A DNA stretch of 64,000 nt from Actinomadura madurae (GTDB lineage Bacteria; Actinomycetota; Actinomycetes; Streptosporangiales; Streptosporangiaceae): assembly GCF_900115095.1 (NCBI RefSeq), contig NZ_FOVH01000013.1, positions 124,001 through 188,000 of the forward strand, read 5' to 3'. Position numbers and translations under genes: made by a program. Numbering within the stretch: position 1 is the stretch's first letter; each line of letters begins with the position of its first letter. A model generated the notes under the pieces. That model saw only the letters and a list, made by a program, of their open reading frames with translations. It was not told where the DNA came from and did not search any database. Of the stretch, positions 44,103 to 53,184 are shown in pieces.

Positions 44103-45125
44103 TCACGCGGCCACACCCGGCGCGGGCGCCTCGCGTACGCGCAGCCGGTCGACCGCGACGGCCAGCACGATCACGACTCCCTGGATGATCTGCTGGTAGA
44201 AGCTGGAGACGTCGAGCAGCGTCATGCCGTTGACCAGCACCCCGATGATCGCCGCGCCCACGAGGGTGCCGACCAGCGAGCCCTTCCCGCCCATGAGGGA
44301 CGTGCCGCCGAGGACGACCGCCGCGATCGCCGACAGCTCGTAGCCGGTGCCGAGGTCGGGCACCGCGCTCTGCAGCCGCGCGGAGGCGATCACGCCGCCG
44401 ATCCCCGCACAGAGCCCGGAGATGATGTACACGCAGGTCAGCACCCGCCGCACGGGGATGCCCGCCAGCCGGGCCGCCTCCTCGTTGCCGCCGACCGCGT
44501 GCACCCAGCGTCCGAACACGGTCCGGTTCAGCAGGTACCAGCCGGCGGCGAAGACCATCACCATGATCACCACGGGGACGGGCACGCCGAGGACCGTTCC
44601 ATTGCCGATCCACGCGTAGCCGAGGGTCGTGGAGAACAGGGTCTTGCCGTCGGTTCCCACGTAGGTCACGCCCCGCAGGTACGTGAGCGCGGCGAGGGTG
44701 ACGATGAACGAGGCGAGCTTGAGCCGGGCGACGAGGACGCCGTTCACGGTGCCGATGACCAGTCCCGCTCCGAGCGCCGCCAGCACCGCGATCGCGGGCG
44801 GGAAGCCGTCGAGGGCGGGCCGCACCGCGAAGAGGGCGGTCACCCCGACGGCCGAGCCGACCGACAGGTCGATGCCCGCCGTCATGATGACGAACGTGAG
44901 GCCGGCGCCCAGGATCGCCGTGACGGAGATCTGCCGCGCCACGTCCAGCAGGTTGTCCACGGTGAGGAAGTACGGCGCCGACGCCGCGAAGACGAGCACG
45001 AGCACCACGAGCGCGCCGGCCACGCCGGCCTGGTCGGCGGCGGCGGTGACGCGGCGTCGGAGCCGGTCGTGGTGCGTGCGGCCGGCGGGGGCCGCCGGGC
45101 CGCCGGGGGCGGTTGTCCCTTTCAC
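44103..45125 (-). CDS. Ribose-type ABC transporter permease (RbsC-like)
   Basis: 340 residues with about nine or ten hydrophobic segments; family signature GLTFVIMTAGIDLSVGSAVG near 81 and AVVLGGTSLMGGKGSLVGTLVGA near 275. The GTG at 45125 overlaps the ATPase stop (GTGA). It forms the membrane channel of the importer with the ATPase at 45122-46663. Confidence 0.92.
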   Translation of the reverse strand: MKGTTAPGGPAAPAGRTHHDRLRRRVTAAADQAGVAGALVVLVLVFAASAPYFLTVDNLLDVARQISVTAILGAGLTFVIMTAGIDLSVGSAVGVTALFAVRPALDGFPPAIAVLAALGAGLVIGTVNGVLVARLKLASFIVTLAALTYLRGVTYVGTDGKTLFSTTLGYAWIGNGTVLGVPVPVVIMVMVFAAGWYLLNRTVFGRWVHAVGGNEEAARLAGIPVRRVLTCVYIISGLCAGIGGVIASARLQSAVPDLGTGYELSAIAAVVLGGTSLMGGKGSLVGTLVGAAIIGVLVNGMTLLDVSSFYQQIIQGVVIVLAVAVDRLRVREAPAPGVAA

Positions 45126-46663
45126 GAGTTCACCTCGCTGGCTGTCGTGCGGTCGCCGGCGACGCCGGTCGCGTGGCGGATGACGTTCTCCTCGGTCTTG
45201 GCCGGTCCCGCGAGCTCGGCGACGATCTCGCCGCGCCGCATGACGAGGACGCGGTCGGAGAGGCCGAGCACCTCCGGCAGCTCGGAGGAGATCAGCAGCA
45301 CGGCGACGCCGCGGCGCGTGACGTCGCCGATGAGGGCGTAGATGTCGGCCTTCGCGCCGATGTCCACGCCGCGCGTCGGCTCGTCCAGTATGAGGACGGA
45401 GGGATCGCGGGCGAGGCATCGGGCGAGGAGCACCTTCTGCTGGTTGCCGCCCGAGAGCTGGCCGGCGGGCTGGGCGAGCCCCGTCGCCCGGACGCGCATG
45501 GCCTCGGTCAGCGGCCGCGCGGCCGCGCGCATGCTCGCGGGGCTGGTCCGGCCGAGGGCGCGGCGGCCCTTCGAGGTCCCGGCGCACACGTTGTCGGCGA
45601 TCGACATCTGCGGGAACAGCCCCTGTTCCTTGCGGCTCTCGGGAAGCATCACGATCCCGGCCGCGAGCGGGCCGCCCAGGCTCCCGCCGGCCACGGTCGC
45701 GCCGTCGACGGTCACCGTGCCGCCGTCCGCGCGGTCGGCGCCGGCGATCAGCCGGCCGAGCTCGCTGCGGCCGGCCCCGACGATCCCGGCGACCCCCACG
45801 ACCTCCCCGGCCCGGACCTCGAAGAAGGCGGGACGGACGTCCGGCGAGCGCAGCCCGGAGACGCGGAGCCTGATCCGGTCGGCGGCGGGGGCGCGGTCGT
45901 GCCGGTAGAGATCCTGGACGGGCCGCCCGACCATGGACGTGACGACCCGGTCCTCGGTCATCTCGGCGCGCGTCATGGAGTCGGCGACCACGCCGTCCCG
46001 CAGGACGGTGACGTGGTCGGCGACGCGGGAGATCTCCTCCATCCGGTGGCTGATGTACAGCAGCGCCAGGCCCTCGGCCCGGAGGTCCTCGACCGTGCTG
46101 AGAAGCATGTCGGCCTCGTTCTGAGATAGCGCCGCCGTGGGCTCGTCCAGCACCAGCAGCCGCGGCCGCTCGCCCAGGGCACGGGCGATCTCGACGAGCT
46201 GCCGGCGGCCGGTGCTGAGCCTGGCCACCTTGGCGTCCGGATCGAGGTCGACGCCGATCCGGCCGAGGGCCTCCAGCGCCGTCGCGCGCGCCCGGCGGCG
46301 GTCGAGCCGGCCGGCCCGGCGGCGCGGCTCGCGGCCGAGCAGCAGGTTGTCGGCGACGGTCAGCTCCGGCACCAGGCTCAGCTCCTGGTGGACGACCGCG
46401 AGCCCGCGTTCCCGGGCGTCGCGGGGCCCGGTGAGGGCCACCGGGACGCCGTCGAGGACGATCTCGCCGCGGTCGGCCCGCTCGATGCCGGTGAGGATCT
46501 TGATCAGGGTGGACTTGCCGGCGCCGTTCTCGCCGGCCAGCACGTGCACGCGTCCCGCTTCAAGGCCGAGTGAGACCCCCCGCAGGACGGGGTTGCCGTG
46601 GTAGGACTTCTCGATTCCGGTCAGGCGCGCGACGGCGCCCTCCGGTGGCCCGGCCGCGCTCAT
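45122..46663 (-). CDS. Ribose-type ABC transporter ATPase with two nucleotide domains (RbsA-like)
   Basis: 513 residues in two tandem ATPase halves: Walker A GENGAGKST near 44, a signature LSTGRRQLVEIARAL, Walker B VLDEPTAAL; the second half has the degenerate P-loop GIVGAGRSE near 296 and a full LSGGNQQK signature with LDEPTRGVD. This asymmetry is normal for RbsA/MglA. Overlaps on both sides tie it to the permease and binding protein. Confidence 0.94.
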   Translation of the reverse strand: MSAAGPPEGAVARLTGIEKSYHGNPVLRGVSLGLEAGRVHVLAGENGAGKSTLIKILTGIERADRGEIVLDGVPVALTGPRDARERGLAVVHQELSLVPELTVADNLLLGREPRRRAGRLDRRRARATALEALGRIGVDLDPDAKVARLSTGRRQLVEIARALGERPRLLVLDEPTAALSQNEADMLLSTVEDLRAEGLALLYISHRMEEISRVADHVTVLRDGVVADSMTRAEMTEDRVVTSMVGRPVQDLYRHDRAPAADRIRLRVSGLRSPDVRPAFFEVRAGEVVGVAGIVGAGRSELGRLIAGADRADGGTVTVDGATVAGGSLGGPLAAGIVMLPESRKEQGLFPQMSIADNVCAGTSKGRRALGRTSPASMRAAARPLTEAMRVRATGLAQPAGQLSGGNQQKVLLARCLARDPSVLILDEPTRGVDIGAKADIYALIGDVTRRGVAVLLISSELPEVLGLSDRVLVMRRGEIVAELAGPAKTEENVIRHATGVAGDRTTASEVNS

Positions 46664-47610
46664 CCCCAGCTCTCGTAGTCGTCGAGGGTGTCGGCGTTGA
46701 CCAGGACGGTCGGGATCAGCTTGGGCTTCGGGTCCACCTTCTCCCCGCCGGCCAGCTTGATCGCCAGGTCGAGTCCGGAGCGGCCGAGCTCGCGCGGGTT
46801 CTGGCCGGCCGTCCCGATGATCGGGCCCTTGCCGATGAGGTCGGTGAGCTGCCGTGCACCGTCCACTCCGACGATCTTCACGTCGGCCTTGTGCTGCCCG
46901 GCGGCGAGCGCGATGCCGACCGCCGTCGGGTCGTTCACGCCGAAGAAGCCGTCCACGCCCGGGTTAGCGGTGAGGATGTCGCCGGCGACCTTCATGCTCT
47001 TGTCGCGGGTCAGGTCGGCGCGCTGGGTGGCGACGACCGTGATGCCGGGGTTGGCGGCGATGGCCTCCTTGCAGCCCTTCATCCGGTCGCCGATGGCCGA
47101 GACGGCGGAGCCGTCGACGATCGCCAGTTCGCCGCGGCCGCCGAGCCGGCCGATCAGGTACTTGCACGCCTCCCGGCCGGCCTGCACGTTGTCGCTGGTG
47201 ACGGTCGCGTCGGCGCCCGCCGCGGCGACGTCGACGGCCACCACGGGGATCTTCGCCTGCTTGGCGCGCAGCACCGCGGGGCCGATGCCGTCGGAGTCGA
47301 CCGCGTCGACGATGATCGCGTCGACCCGCTGCCGGACGAACGTGTCGATCTTGTCGGTCTGCGCGCTGACATCGGCGTTGGCGTACTGGACCGAGACCTT
47401 GACGCCGCGGGCGGCCGCGGCCTCCTGGACGGCCTTCCCCTCGGCGAGGAAGAAGGGGTTGGACGCCGCGTTGAGCACGACGCCGATCGAGGTCTCGGCG
47501 TCGGTGCCCGCCTCGGACGCGGCGCAGCCGGCCAGCGCGAGGCCCGCGGCGCCCGCGGCGGCGGCCGCCGCGAACCGGGTGAGGCGGCGGGGGTGGTTCA
47601 CTGCCTTCAT
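46660..47610 (-). CDS. Sugar-binding lipoprotein (RbsB-like)
   Basis: 316 residues with signal and lipobox (LALAGC, lipidated Cys near 29). The mature domain is a periplasmic-binding-protein fold: IGVVLNAASNPFFLAEGKAVQEAA, DAIIVDAVDSDGIGPAV, FFGVNDPTAVGIALA, KIVGVDGARQLTDLI. The ligand is probably a monosaccharide, polyol or small related compound such as autoinducer-2 or erythritol. It overlaps the ATPase start by four bases. Confidence 0.92.
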   Translation of the reverse strand: MKAVNHPRRLTRFAAAAAAGAAGLALAGCAASEAGTDAETSIGVVLNAASNPFFLAEGKAVQEAAAARGVKVSVQYANADVSAQTDKIDTFVRQRVDAIIVDAVDSDGIGPAVLRAKQAKIPVVAVDVAAAGADATVTSDNVQAGREACKYLIGRLGGRGELAIVDGSAVSAIGDRMKGCKEAIAANPGITVVATQRADLTRDKSMKVAGDILTANPGVDGFFGVNDPTAVGIALAAGQHKADVKIVGVDGARQLTDLIGKGPIIGTAGQNPRELGRSGLDLAIKLAGGEKVDPKPKLIPTVLVNADTLDDYESWG

Positions 47611-47628
47611 GGGATGTCCTCATCAGGG

Positions 47629-48417
47629 TTAGACGACCGGCGTGACGCCGCCGTCGACGCAGAAGTTCGCGCCGGAGACGAAGCCGGCCTGGTCGGAGGC
47701 GAGATAGGCGACCAGCGAGGCCACCTCGTCGACCGTGCCGAGCCGGCCGGCCGGAATGCGGTTGAGCTCCACGTAGCGGGTGAGCGCCGTCTCCCTGTCC
47801 ACCCCGAACTCCTCGGCGAGCGAGTCCGCCAGGCCGCCGGGACGGTCGTACAGCGGGGTCCGGATGAAGGCCGGCGACACGACGTTCGAGCGGACGCCGG
47901 CCGGGGTGAACTCGGCCGCGAGGACCTTGGACAGCATCAGGACGCCGGCCTTGGAGACGCTGTAGTCGGGCAGGCGCGGGTTGGGCATGCGCGCGGCCTC
48001 GGACGCGATGTGGACGAGCGCTCCGCCGCCGCCGTCGAGCATGGCGGGGATGGCCGCGCGGGCCGCCCGGACGTATCCGAGCAGGTTGAGCTCCAGCGTC
48101 GACGTCCAGTCCGCGTCGGTCGTGTCGAGGAATCCGGGACGCACCGCGGCGGCGCCGGCGTTGTTCACCAGGACGTCGACCCGGCCGAACGCCTCGGCCG
48201 CCGCCGCCACCAGCGCCGCCGCGGCGTCCGCCTCGCGCAGGTCCGCGGTGAGGGGCAGGACGCGGTCGGGGCCGCCGAGTTCGCGGAGGGCGTCGACGTG
48301 GAGATCCGCCCCCGCGACGAGCGCGCCCGCCGCGTGGAGGTGCCGCGCGCAGGCGAGCCCGATGCCGCTGCCCGCGCCCGTCACGAGGGCCACCCGTCCC
48401 GTCAGGCCCTGTTGCAT
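47629..48417 (-). CDS. Short-chain dehydrogenase/reductase, first gene of the sugar-import operon
   Basis: 262 residues of classical SDR: VTGAGSGIG near 13, NNAG near 90, catalytic Ser, and YSVSKAG near 156. The tail SGANFCVDGGVTPVV is typical. The ATG at 48417 is preceded by GGAGG. It probably oxidises the imported polyol or sugar. It is followed after 18 bp by the binding protein. Confidence 0.92.
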   Translation of the reverse strand: MQQGLTGRVALVTGAGSGIGLACARHLHAAGALVAGADLHVDALRELGGPDRVLPLTADLREADAAAALVAAAAEAFGRVDVLVNNAGAAAVRPGFLDTTDADWTSTLELNLLGYVRAARAAIPAMLDGGGGALVHIASEAARMPNPRLPDYSVSKAGVLMLSKVLAAEFTPAGVRSNVVSPAFIRTPLYDRPGGLADSLAEEFGVDRETALTRYVELNRIPAGRLGTVDEVASLVAYLASDQAGFVSGANFCVDGGVTPVV

Positions 48418-48485
48418 GTGTCGCCTCCTTCCCACAGGTCACTCAGCCCGTGATGAGGCCCCACATTCTCATAAGGCGGACGAGA

Positions 48486-48495
48486 TGTCTAGACA
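48486..48495. promoter_or_regulatory. TGTCTAGACA palindrome upstream of the SDR operon
   Basis: A perfect 10-bp palindrome about 70 bp before the SDR start, with a TATGAG -10-like hexamer downstream on the minus strand. It shares the TGTC/GACA core with the IclR-gene operators and may bind the same protein. Confidence 0.5.
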
Positions 48496-48531
48496 GTGGG
48501 ACATTTTGCGGAAGGAGGTGAACGGAGCGCG

Positions 48532-49323
48532 TCAGCCCAGGTCGAGCAGGTCGGGCCGCGCCACGTCGGAGCCGAAGGCGCGCGAGATCTCCTGGCCGGC
48601 CTCGACCAGCGCGGCCCGCCAGGACGCCGAGTCGGGCCCGAGGATCGATTCGCGCACCCCGCTGATGGACAGCGCCGCGCGCAGCCGGCCGCGGTAGTCG
48701 GTGATGGGCACGCCGAGGGCTGCGACGCCCAGCGTGACGTCCTGATCGCTGATCGAGATGCCGCCCGCCCGTGTGGCGGCGAGGACCCGCCGCAGGTCAC
48801 CGGGCTCGACCGGGGTCGAGGGCGTGAACCGGTGCAGGGGCGCGTTGCGCTCGATGTAGGCGTCCCACTCCTTCTCGTCGCGGTGGGCGAGGATGCTTCG
48901 CGCCGCCGCTCCGGCGTGCAGGGGCAGGGAGCCGCCGAGCTGGAGGGCGAGCGACTGGACGCGCTTGCCGTCGATGCGCTCGATGCACACGGCCTCGTCG
49001 CGGCGCGGCACGCACAGGAAGACCGTCTCGCCGGTCAGCTCGTGGATGCGCTCCATCGTCGGCCGCGCGAACGTCCGCTCGTCGAAGCGCGCGACCACGG
49101 CGGTGGCGAGGGGCAGCAGCTTGAAGCCGAGGCGGTACTTGCCCCGGCGGCTGCCGGGCTCGACCAGCCCTTCGGCCTGCAGGCTGGACAGCAGCCGGTA
49201 GATCGAGCTGCGCGGCTCGCCGATCGCGTCCGCGATGTCGGCCGCGGATGATTCTCCGTTCGCGAGGTGGTCCAGCAGCCCGGACACCTTGCGCACCAGC
49301 ATGAGGTTGTTTTCAGTCGCCAC
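48532..49323 (-). CDS. IclR-family transcriptional regulator
   Basis: 263 residues: N-terminal winged helix (VRKVSGLLDHLANGESSAADIADAIGEPRSSIYRLLSSLQAEGLV) and a C-terminal GAF-like effector domain with ETVFLCVPRRDEAVCIERI and ALGVPITDYRGRLRAALSISG. The start is a GTG at 49323. It sits between the SDR/ABC operon and the divergent transketolase genes and probably controls both, responding to the sugar or its phosphate. Confidence 0.92.
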   Translation of the reverse strand: MATENNLMLVRKVSGLLDHLANGESSAADIADAIGEPRSSIYRLLSSLQAEGLVEPGSRRGKYRLGFKLLPLATAVVARFDERTFARPTMERIHELTGETVFLCVPRRDEAVCIERIDGKRVQSLALQLGGSLPLHAGAAARSILAHRDEKEWDAYIERNAPLHRFTPSTPVEPGDLRRVLAATRAGGISISDQDVTLGVAALGVPITDYRGRLRAALSISGVRESILGPDSASWRAALVEAGQEISRAFGSDVARPDLLDLG

Positions 49324-49344
49324 GCACCAAAGTTATCGCTCAGC

Positions 49345-49391
49345 GGACAACCCGTCCAACCAGTTCGTCTTACTCTATGGACATGCTGTCC
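49345..49391. promoter_or_regulatory. Two GGAC-N5-GTCC operators between IclR and transketolase
   Basis: GGACAACCCGTCC (49345-49357) and GGACATGCTGTCC (49379-49391) are perfect 4-bp inverted repeats with 5-bp spacers, 34 bp centre to centre. They also contain a larger perfect arm pair CAGCGGACA (49341-49349) and TGTCCGCTG (49387-49395). They lie in the 90-bp divergent gap, as expected for IclR dimers or tetramers. Confidence 0.75.
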
Positions 49392-49413
49392 GCTGGATAG
49401 TACTTTCGGCCGC

Positions 49414-50277
49414 ATGGTAGATCAGTTTCGTCCGCCCGCCGCGGCGGACGCCCAGCTCGTGGACCTGATCCGGGAACGGGCGCTGTTCGCCCGGCTGGAG
49501 ACGGTCCGGCTCATATCGATCGCGAAGACCGGCCACTACGCCTCGGGATTCTCGTGCGCCGAGATCCTCGCCACCCTCTACTACGGCGTCATGGACCTGC
49601 GGCGCGGCGAGCCCGACTGGCCCGACCGCGACCGCTTCCTGTTCGGCAAGGGGCACGCCGCCGCGACCCTCTACCCGCTGCTCGCCGACTGGGGCTTCTT
49701 CGACCCGTCCGAGCTCGACGGCTACACCCGGCTGGGCAGCGCCTTCGGCGACCATCCCGACATGACGCGGATCCCGGGCATCGACTTCAGCAGCGGATCG
49801 CTCGGGCACGCCCTGTCCACCGGCACCGGGATGGCGCTCGGCCTGCGCATGCAGGGGCGACCGTCGAACGTGTACGTCCTGCTCGGCGACGGCGAGCTGC
49901 ACGAGGGGCAGATCTGGGAGGCGGCGCTCGCCGCCGCGCACCACCGCGTGTCCAACCTCGTGGCGATCGTCGACCGGAACGGGTACTCGCTGGACGGCCG
50001 GGTCGACGACGTCACCGGCATCGAGCCGCTCGCCGGCAAGTGGCGGGCGTTCGGCTGGGAGGTCCACGAGGTGGACGGGCACGATGCCGGGGCGCTGCTC
50101 ACCCTGCTCCGCTCCCTCGCCGCGGACCCGGACCGCGCCCGCCCGGCGGCCGTGATCGCGCACACCGTCAAGGGCAAGGGGATCTCCTACATGGAACGCG
50201 ACTTCGGCTGGCACCTCGGCTGGCTCGCCGAGCCGGACGAGATCAACGCCATCGACGAGCTGAGGAGCGCCCGATGA
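49414..50277 (+). CDS. Transketolase, N-terminal (TPP-binding) subunit
   Basis: 287 residues equal to the PP domain of transketolase: FGKGHAAATLYPLLADWGF near 81, the TPP/Mg motif GDGELHEGQIWEAAL near 153, and HTVKGKGISYME near 250. The ATG at 49414 is the first Met after the operators; only a weak ribosome site is seen, so leaderless translation is possible. Its stop overlaps the next start (ATGA), giving a split transketolase. Confidence 0.92.
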   Translation: MVDQFRPPAAADAQLVDLIRERALFARLETVRLISIAKTGHYASGFSCAEILATLYYGVMDLRRGEPDWPDRDRFLFGKGHAAATLYPLLADWGFFDPSELDGYTRLGSAFGDHPDMTRIPGIDFSSGSLGHALSTGTGMALGLRMQGRPSNVYVLLGDGELHEGQIWEAALAAAHHRVSNLVAIVDRNGYSLDGRVDDVTGIEPLAGKWRAFGWEVHEVDGHDAGALLTLLRSLAADPDRARPAAVIAHTVKGKGISYMERDFGWHLGWLAEPDEINAIDELRSAR

Positions 50278-51263
50278 CCTCCGCCCCCGCCCTGGGACCG
50301 GAATCCTGGCAGCTCACGGACCTCCTGGACCGCGCGCCCGGCCTGCACGTCCTGGCCGGGACCCTGGCCGACCTCGTGGACGAGGGGCATCCCCTCGTCG
50401 TCGGCACGGCCGACCTCAAGTACTCTAACGGCCTGGTCCGCTTCCAGGAGCGGCACCCCGGGCGGTACGTCCAGTTCGGCATCTCCGAGCAGCACATGGT
50501 CTCGGCCGCCGCCGGCCTGGCCGCCACCGGGCTCCAGCCGTACGTCGCGACCTTCGCCTCGTTCCTCGCGCTGCTCGCGTGCGAGCAGATCCGCACCGAC
50601 ACCGCGTACACGCGGCTGCCGGTCCGGCTGATCGGCCACCATGCCGGGATCACCCTCGGCTTCTACGGCACGTCCCACCACGCGACCGAGGACCTGGCGA
50701 TCACGCGGAGCATCGCGGGACTGACCGTCATCGCGCCGGCCGACGCCGCGCAGCTCGGATCCGCCCTCCGCGCCGCCACGGCCTGCCCCGGCCCCGTCTA
50801 CTTCCGCATCGGACGCGGCCAGGATCCCGACGTGTACCGGGAAGGCGATCCGCGGTTCGAGATCGGCAAGGCGATCGAGCACGGGCGCGGAGACGACCTG
50901 ACCATCGTCGCGACGGGTTCGATGGTGCATCCGGCGCTCGGCGCCGCCGCGAAGCTGAACGCCGCCGGGGTGTCGGCGGGCGTCCTGGACATGCACACCG
51001 TCAAACCCCTCGACGAGACCGCGGTGCTGGACGCCGCGCGACGGTCGGGGCTCCTGCTCACCGTGGAGGAGCACAGCGTCCTCGGCGGTCTCGGCGGCGC
51101 GGTCGCCGAGACCGTCGCGGGGGCGGGGCTCGGCGCCCGGGTCGTCCGGCACGGCATCGCGGACGAGTACGCGCTCATCGGCCCCCCGACGCACCTCTAC
51201 CGCCACTACGGCCTCGACGCCGAGGGCATCGAGGCGGCGGCGCTGCGAGCGCTCGGCAGGTAG
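50274..51263 (+). CDS. Transketolase, C-terminal (Pyr) subunit
   Basis: 329 residues covering Pyr and C-terminal domains: GISEQHMVSAAAGLAATG near 71 with the TPP-activating Glu, ATFASFLALLACEQIR near 91, YGTSHHATEDLAI near 132 and LLTVEEHSVLGGLGGAV near 260. It works as a heterodimer with the preceding subunit, moving C2 units between sugars. Placed with a sugar importer, SDR and IclR, it probably feeds an imported ketose or polyol into the pentose phosphate pool. Confidence 0.92.
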   Translation: MTSAPALGPESWQLTDLLDRAPGLHVLAGTLADLVDEGHPLVVGTADLKYSNGLVRFQERHPGRYVQFGISEQHMVSAAAGLAATGLQPYVATFASFLALLACEQIRTDTAYTRLPVRLIGHHAGITLGFYGTSHHATEDLAITRSIAGLTVIAPADAAQLGSALRAATACPGPVYFRIGRGQDPDVYREGDPRFEIGKAIEHGRGDDLTIVATGSMVHPALGAAAKLNAAGVSAGVLDMHTVKPLDETAVLDAARRSGLLLTVEEHSVLGGLGGAVAETVAGAGLGARVVRHGIADEYALIGPPTHLYRHYGLDAEGIEAAALRALGR

Positions 51264-51293
51264 CGGCGACTGGCCCCTCGGCCCTGGCATTCG

Positions 51294-51307
51294 GGACCTT
51301 CGGCCCG
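51294..51307 (+). promoter_or_regulatory. DosR-like box 1
   Basis: GGGACCTTCGGCCC, 69 bp before the universal stress gene at 51377. It is the first of nine related boxes in the island. Confidence 0.7.
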
Positions 51308-51376
51308 GGACCGCCGCAGCGAGGCGATCTAGCGTCGAAGTGGACATCACGCCGCCAGGTTCTGGAGGGGAGCCCA

Positions 51377-52210
51377 ATGCCGAATCAGGTCATCGTGGGC
51401 ATCGATGGGTCAGCGCACGCTTGGCGTGCTCTGGACTGGGCCGCCGACTACGCCGTCCGGCACCGGCTGTCCCTGGACCTGGTGCACGCGTCCCGCGCAC
51501 TGGTGGAGGACGGCACGATCCCGCCCGACGCGCTGCGCCGGCTGGTCGCCGAACGGGAGGACCTGCTCGCCGAGGCGCGGCAGTACACGCTGAAGCTGCA
51601 CCCCGATGTCGGCATCGGCACGCGGCTGGCGCGGACCGATCCGGGAAGTGCGCTGGTGGAAGGCAGCGGGCAGGCGGCGATGGTGGCCGTGGGGTCGCGG
51701 GGGCTGGGCGGTTTCGAGGGGCTGCTGTTCGGCTCGGTCGGGCTCTACACGGCCGCGCATGCCCGGTGCCCGGTGCTGGTGGTGCCGCGAGAGGCGCCCT
51801 ATCCGGCCGATGCGCCGGCACGGATCGTGGTCGGGGTCGAGGGCCGGCCCGGTGAGAGCGCCATGCTCGGCTGGGCCTTCGAGGAGGCCGCTTCGCGGGG
51901 CGCGGGGATCCTGGCGCTGCACGCCGTGGGCGGCGACCTCGGCTCCCCGCGCAGGCGGGTGATCGAGGACATGGAGCTGTCGGAGTCCCTCGCGGGTCTC
52001 CGCGAGCACCAGCCGGACGTCCAGGTCGAGGAGCTGGTCTCCGACCGCACGGCGTCCCAGGCCCTGGTCGAGGCCTCGCGGACCGCCGCGCTGGTGGTCG
52101 TCGGAGCGGCCCGCCGGACCGGCCTGATCGGGATGGCGCTGGGCCGGGTCAACCACGCGGTTCTGCACCACGCGAGCTGCCCCGTGGTCGTCATGCCCCT
52201 GGACGGTTGA
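51377..52210 (+). CDS. Universal stress protein, tandem UspA domains
   Basis: 277 residues in two UspA folds. Domain 1 has IVGIDGSAHAWRALDWAADYA and the ATP motif G-2x-G-9x-GS in GSRGLGGFEGLLFGS near 113. Domain 2 (from 148) has VVGVEGRPGESAMLGWAFEEA and the variant GAARRTGLIGMALG. Tandem ATP-binding Usps of this kind are DosR-regulon members in mycobacteria. It has box 1 upstream and the next Usp gene 55 bp downstream, probably co-transcribed. Confidence 0.92.
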   Translation: MPNQVIVGIDGSAHAWRALDWAADYAVRHRLSLDLVHASRALVEDGTIPPDALRRLVAEREDLLAEARQYTLKLHPDVGIGTRLARTDPGSALVEGSGQAAMVAVGSRGLGGFEGLLFGSVGLYTAAHARCPVLVVPREAPYPADAPARIVVGVEGRPGESAMLGWAFEEAASRGAGILALHAVGGDLGSPRRRVIEDMELSESLAGLREHQPDVQVEELVSDRTASQALVEASRTAALVVVGAARRTGLIGMALGRVNHAVLHHASCPVVVMPLDG

Positions 52211-52265
52211 CCGGCCCGCCCCGGCGGGAGATCTGCCGGGGGAGGAATCGAGAGAGGTGTTGACC

Positions 52266-53126
52266 ATGTCCGATCCGATCATCGTGGGAGCCGACGGCTC
52301 GGTGCCGTCCGAACGTGCCGTGGCCTGGGCCGCCGACGAGGCCGCCCGCTACGGGCGTGCCCTGACCATCGTGCACGCTGTGGAGAAATGGCCCTTCGAC
52401 ATCCCGCTCGACACCGCCCCCGGCGAGGCCAGGTCGCTGACGCGGGAAGGGAAACAGGTGCTGGCGGACGCCGAGCGCGTCGCCCGCGCCCGGCGACCCC
52501 AGCTGACCGTCAGCGGGGAGTTGACGTCCGCGCGCACCGTCCGGGCCCTGGCGGAGCGCTCGGAGAAGGCGTTCGAGCTCGTGGTGGGGAACCGCGGCCT
52601 CGGCGGGTTCACGGGCCTGGTACTCGGGTCGGTCGGGCTGGGCGCGGTCCGCCATGCCGCCTGCCCGGTCGTGGTGGTGCGCGGCGAACCGAACGGCGAG
52701 CGCGGCGAGATCGCAGTGGGCGTCGGCCTCGGCGACGACTCCGCCGCCCTGGAGTACGCTTTCCGGGCCGCCGCCGCGCGGGAGGCCAGGCTCCGCGTCG
52801 TGCACGCCTGGCCGTTCCCCAAGGCACTGGACGAGCCTGGAGCGGGCGCCGACATCCGCCGCATCGAGGAGCGGGCCCGGTGGCGTGTCATCGAGGCCCA
52901 CGCACCGATGCGCAAACGCTTCCCTGGTGTGCAGGTCGTGGAGGACATCGTCCAGGACAACCCCGCCGCCGCGCTCGTCGCCGCGTCCCGTGACACCGAC
53001 CTGGTGATCGCGGGTTCGCATCCGCGCGAGGGCTTGACCGTGCCGCGTGCCCGCGCGGTGACCCACGCGCTTCTCCATCAAGCGCACTGCCCGGTGGCCG
53101 TCGTCCCCACGCCCGCCGCACCGTGA
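52266..53126 (+). CDS. Universal stress protein, tandem UspA domains
   Basis: 286 residues. Domain 1 has VGADGSVPSERAVAWAADEAARYGRALTI in part and the ATP motif GNRGLGGFTGLVLGS near 112. Domain 2 ends with AGSHPREGLTVPRARAVTHALLHQAHCPVAVV in which the Gly-rich ATP loop is lost, so only the first domain probably binds ATP. The ATG at 52266 suits the GAGAGG ribosome site. No box precedes it; it follows the previous Usp and is ended by a strong terminator. Confidence 0.92.
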   Translation: MSDPIIVGADGSVPSERAVAWAADEAARYGRALTIVHAVEKWPFDIPLDTAPGEARSLTREGKQVLADAERVARARRPQLTVSGELTSARTVRALAERSEKAFELVVGNRGLGGFTGLVLGSVGLGAVRHAACPVVVVRGEPNGERGEIAVGVGLGDDSAALEYAFRAAAAREARLRVVHAWPFPKALDEPGAGADIRRIEERARWRVIEAHAPMRKRFPGVQVVEDIVQDNPAAALVAASRDTDLVIAGSHPREGLTVPRARAVTHALLHQAHCPVAVVPTPAAP

Positions 53127-53139
53127 GAGGCGGCGAGTC

Positions 53140-53166
53140 AAAGGCCCGGCGCCTGCCGGGCCTTTT
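53140..53166 (+). terminator. Intrinsic terminator after the Usp pair
   Basis: AAAGGCCCGGC-GCCT-GCCGGGCCTTT is a perfect 11-bp stem with a four-base loop followed by T, 14 bp after the stop. Confidence 0.85.
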
Positions 53167-53184
53167 CACGATGAGGCGGCGGGA

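Noticed and set aside
49414..51263. Deoxyxylulose-phosphate synthase
   Set aside because: The two subunits split exactly as N- and C-terminal transketolase and lack the DXS domain order and length.
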